Source of the DNA: a bacterium
GTDB lineage: Bacteria > SZUA-182 > SZUA-191
Direction of reading: 5' to 3'
NCBI GenBank assembly: GCA_003230535.1
Contig: QIEW01000355.1
Coordinates: 1 to 7,351 of the forward strand
DNA: 7,351 bases
Numbering within the stretch: position 1 is the stretch's first letter; each line of letters starts with the position of its first letter. Below, piece after piece: positions 5,218-7,351 of this stretch. The notes below the pieces were generated by a model. That model was given only the letters and a program-made list of their open reading frames with translations, had not been told where the DNA came from and did no database searches. The position numbers and the translations under genes are program-made.

Positions 5218-6957
5218 TCAATTTGCTTTAAGGAAAATAGTAAAGGCCAGCCATATTCCTAAAATAGTGGCCACACTATAGCCGATCAGTCCAAGCAAAG
5301 TAGTCAGAGGAATGTTCATTATTCCCACAACGGGGAAGGATACGGGAAAAAACTGATGTCCCGAGGCCAGGATCCAGGAACCCGCCAGTATCGACGCCGC
5401 GGTTAGGATACCCACCGTAATCCGTTTGGAACTCCGGACATAATTCCGTTCCACCTCGTCCAAGCGATCGATCTTGAGAGTAATGGTCAGGTTTTGATTG
5501 CCCGCCGCGAGATTTTTCAAGACCTTGTGAAACAGGTCCGGAGAAGTTTTGAATATATTGGCGTAGTTAAACAGGTCATGACGCAGATTGCTCATTATTG
5601 TTTTAGGCTGAAAGCTCCGTTCCAGCAACCGGGTGGCGTGGGGTTTCATCGCTTCTAAAATATTTGCATCGGGAGAAAGATTTTTTCCCATACTTTCCAG
5701 GGCGACCATCGTCTTAAACAGCAGGATCAATTCCCGGGGCAGACGAATCCGATAGTTAGTGGAGATGGCAATTACCTTATCAAACACCTCTTTGACCTTG
5801 ACATGCTTCAGCGTACGGCCGTAGAATGGTTCGCTCACGTCCATCAAATCATATCTAAAATTTTTAATGTCGATAGTATCTTTAATCAGCCCCATGTTTA
5901 TGAAAACTGTGATTACCCGGTCATAGTCATGTTCGGCGTACCCGACAAAAATATTGGCCAGATGGCGCATCAGCTCCTGGTCGATAAATCCAATAATGCC
6001 AAAATCAATCAGTCCCACCCGCCCGTCAGTCATTGCTAAGGAATTGCCTGGATGAGGATCGGCGTGGAAATATCCATGGACAAGGATCTGTTTGGCAAAG
6101 CCGTTAATCCCTATTTGGGCGACCTTAACCGGGTCCAGTCCGGCGGCGATCATTTTTTCCTTCTCGTCCATCCGCAGTCCTTCCAGATGCTCCATTACCA
6201 GAACGCGGGATGTAGTAAAATCCCAGAAGACCTCCGGAATGCAGATTGTCGGATCACTCTTAAAATTGGCGGTAAACCGCTCAATGCTGGCCGCTTCATT
6301 GGTAAAGTCCATCTCCTTGCTGATAAAATTTTCGAATTCACCAACAATACCCGCCGGATTGAGGAGCTCCATGTTGTCTAATCTTTTCTCCATAGTTCTG
6401 GCAATTTTCATCAGAATCTTAATGTCTTCTCTGATGACATCCTCGATATCCGGTCGCTGCACCTTAACCACTATCTTCTCGCCGGAGAAAAGTTTACCGA
6501 TATGAACCTGAGATACAGATGCGGCCGCGATTGGCGTGGGATCCAAGCGGCGAAATAATTTCTCCGGCTTCTCTCCCATCTCGGATTCGATGATTTGCCG
6601 GACATCCTCAAAGGGAAAGGGGGGAACCATATCCTGAAGTTTTTTAAATTCATCTACAAAATCGGCGGGAATAATATCAGGTTCAAGGCTGAGCATCTGT
6701 CCAAGCTTAATAAATGTGGGGCCCAACTCCTCAAAGACCATTCGGAGCCGTTGCGCAGTCGAGAGAGGTTTCCCATCTATTTCCTGAGGATATTCCCGTT
6801 CCCACTTAGTAATCCGATCAGAGACACCCCGAATTTTGGTCCGGGAAACTACATTATAAAACCCATGACGAATGAACACCGATGAAATTTGCTTAAGGCG
6901 CTTCATTCCTCGATAGGTACTCGGGATCTTACTCAGCGGCATGGTAGGAATTGGCAT
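5218..6957 (-). CDS. ubiB: ABC1/AarF/UbiB family atypical kinase-like membrane protein
   Basis: This family (UbiB, Coq8) consists of membrane-bound atypical kinases/ATPases needed for ubiquinone synthesis; in lineages without ubiquinone the role is unclear. The 579 residues contain the full motif set: the KxGQ motif KLGQ (84-87), the Ala-rich nucleotide loop AAASVSQVH (144-152), the lysine of VVKVQRP (K165), the EMDFTNEA segment (215-222), the catalytic loop HGYFHADPHPGN (294-305, D300) and DFG (318-320). Two C-terminal transmembrane helices (about 512-531 and 549-576) anchor it, as is usual for UbiB. No motif residue is missing, so it should be active. The first ATG (6957) has no ribosome binding site; M6 and M18 are other possible starts, and the conserved region begins near M18. 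It converges on the 711-codon gene, and repeat copy 3 begins 28 bp upstream, so its promoter lies in or beyond the repeat. No quinone pathway gene is in the window to confirm the role. Confidence 0.93.
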   Translation of the reverse strand: MPIPTMPLSKIPSTYRGMKRLKQISSVFIRHGFYNVVSRTKIRGVSDRITKWEREYPQEIDGKPLSTAQRLRMVFEELGPTFIKLGQMLSLEPDIIPADFVDEFKKLQDMVPPFPFEDVRQIIESEMGEKPEKLFRRLDPTPIAAASVSQVHIGKLFSGEKIVVKVQRPDIEDVIREDIKILMKIARTMEKRLDNMELLNPAGIVGEFENFISKEMDFTNEAASIERFTANFKSDPTICIPEVFWDFTTSRVLVMEHLEGLRMDEKEKMIAAGLDPVKVAQIGINGFAKQILVHGYFHADPHPGNSLAMTDGRVGLIDFGIIGFIDQELMRHLANIFVGYAEHDYDRVITVFINMGLIKDTIDIKNFRYDLMDVSEPFYGRTLKHVKVKEVFDKVIAISTNYRIRLPRELILLFKTMVALESMGKNLSPDANILEAMKPHATRLLERSFQPKTIMSNLRHDLFNYANIFKTSPDLFHKVLKNLAAGNQNLTITLKIDRLDEVERNYVRSSKRITVGILTAASILAGSWILASGHQFFPVSFPVVGIMNIPLTTLLGLIGYSVATILGIWLAFTIFLKAN

Positions 6958-7074
6958 GATATTAAGCTAATAAGCGAAAAATTTAGCGCGCCTGCCGGTG
7001 CGGACTTTTCAGGTGGCGGCAGGTTCAGGAAACCCGCCGCTCGTTCAGGCTGTCAGGTCTGAGGACCAGACAGC

Positions 7075-7100
7075 ACAAGAAGCTCTAACAAGAAGCTCTA
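7075..7100. repeat. 13-bp perfect tandem duplication
   Basis: ACAAGAAGCTCTA occurs twice in direct succession (7075-7087 and 7088-7100), inside copy 3. Copy 1 has unrelated sequence of different length here, so this is the variable part of the element. Confidence 0.85.
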
Positions 7101-7114
7101 TCCACTTGTTTTAA

Positions 7115-7142
7115 TTGGTCACGAAATGGAAATTCCTATACG
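7115..7142 (+). promoter_or_regulatory. Promoter-like end of repeat copy 3
   Basis: TTGGTC (7115-7120), 16 nt, TATACG (7137-7142) corresponds to the promoter-like end of copy 1. The -35 is poor, and there is no gene start within the following 200 bp. Tentative. Confidence 0.2.
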
Positions 7143-7297
7143 ATTAAATTTAACGGAAAAAATATAATTAAATAAGTCCCCACAACCTATTTTTGCTCTG
7201 CATCTCTATCAAGGCGCATAACTGTAATTAGGATAACATTTATATTGCTGAATATCAATTAACCAGCGTGACCCCAGGGCTGTTTAATTCTATTTTA

Positions 7298-7327
7298 TAG
7301 ACACTACCTTTTGAATTTCTGTATAAT
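7298..7327 (+). promoter_or_regulatory. Sigma70-type promoter reading out of the window
   Basis: TAGACA (7298-7303; 5 of 6) and perfect TATAAT (7322-7327) are separated by 18 nt. The start of transcription would be near 7334, so the gene it serves lies beyond 7351. Confidence 0.55.
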
Positions 7328-7351
7328 GTAATTATTATCAAGTCATTATAC

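Larger units (their letters stand above)
6986..7142 (+). repeat. Composite palindromic repeat, copy 3
   Basis: This is the inverted counterpart of 1099-1278. It contains a GC-rich hairpin GCGGCAGGTT-CAGGA-AACCCGCCGC (7016-7040, one mismatch) and the dispersed hairpin GCTGTCAGGTC-TGAG-GACCAGACAGC (7049-7074, one mismatch). After these come CTTGTTTTAATTGG and the shared end ATGGAAATTCCTATACG. It lacks the 33-bp nested insertion of copy 1 but has a 13-bp tandem duplication. There is no coding frame and no transposase nearby. Confidence 0.85.
6958..7351. other. Intergenic region upstream of the ABC1 gene
   Basis: No coding frame is credible here. The stretch holds 28 bp of ABC1 leader, repeat copy 3 (6986-7142), AT-rich sequence without visible structure to about 7297, and a rightward promoter at 7298-7327 that probably serves a gene beyond the window. 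No clear leftward promoter for the ABC1 gene was found. Confidence 0.6.

Noticed and set aside
5803-6885. Several plus-strand and one minus-strand open frames within the ABC1 gene
   Set aside because: All overlap a gene with a complete catalytic motif set; none has recognisable features.
1099-7142. Composite transposon bounded by inverted repeats
   Set aside because: No transposase, no matching target duplication seen at the outer ends, and the enclosed genes include ordinary housekeeping-type genes in mixed orientation.

Overview
The window carries four protein-coding genes of a bacterium with moderate GC content. In order they are: truB (minus), a mannose-1-phosphate guanylyltransferase gene (minus), a 711-codon gene for a membrane-anchored TonB-like protein ending in Ig-like domains (plus), and an ABC1/AarF/UbiB family kinase-like gene (minus). 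TruB is of the bacterial type. A TonB-type N-terminus and a GDP-mannose enzyme together point to a diderm (outer-membrane-bearing), probably environmental lineage, but the sequence does not fix the phylum. There are no rRNA, tRNA, CRISPR, transposase or phage genes.

Layout. Positions 1-125 hold a CT/GA-rich palindrome and no gene. truB (126-1079) starts at TTG behind a strong ribosome binding site. Positions 1080-1300 are almost wholly a composite palindromic repeat (copy 1), which contains a nested 33-bp palindromic insertion. The manC-like gene (1301-2359, possibly 2386) faces the 711-codon gene (2971-5106) across a divergent 580-bp AT-rich gap. That gap holds two near-perfect hairpins of the same repeat family, a good sigma70-type promoter, and a short terminator-like hairpin just before the 711-codon gene. 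The 711-codon gene converges with the ABC1 gene (5218-6957) over 111 bp. Upstream of the ABC1 gene lies copy 3 of the composite repeat (6986-7142), inverted relative to copy 1. The window ends in AT-rich sequence with a promoter reading out to the right.

How the genes relate. They do not form an operon: orientations alternate, the gaps are long and palindromic repeats fill most of them. TruB modifies tRNA, the guanylyltransferase feeds GDP-mannose into surface polysaccharide synthesis, and the ABC1 protein is a membrane-bound atypical kinase/ATPase usually tied to quinone lipids. The 711-residue protein is the most novel item. Its N-terminus matches TonB closely (a Ser-x3-His transmembrane helix followed by an LSVRV-type strand), but the TonB C-terminal domain is replaced by a very long basic linker with repeated motifs and two tandem Ig-like domains.

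The most notable signals are: the TonB-like/Ig-like architecture; a probable ATA start codon for the guanylyltransferase; the inverted pair of composite repeats with a nested insertion flanked by a 4-bp duplication; a promoter-like end of that repeat abutting the truB ribosome binding site; and a promoter plus terminator-like hairpin that would give a short leader RNA ahead of the TonB-like gene.
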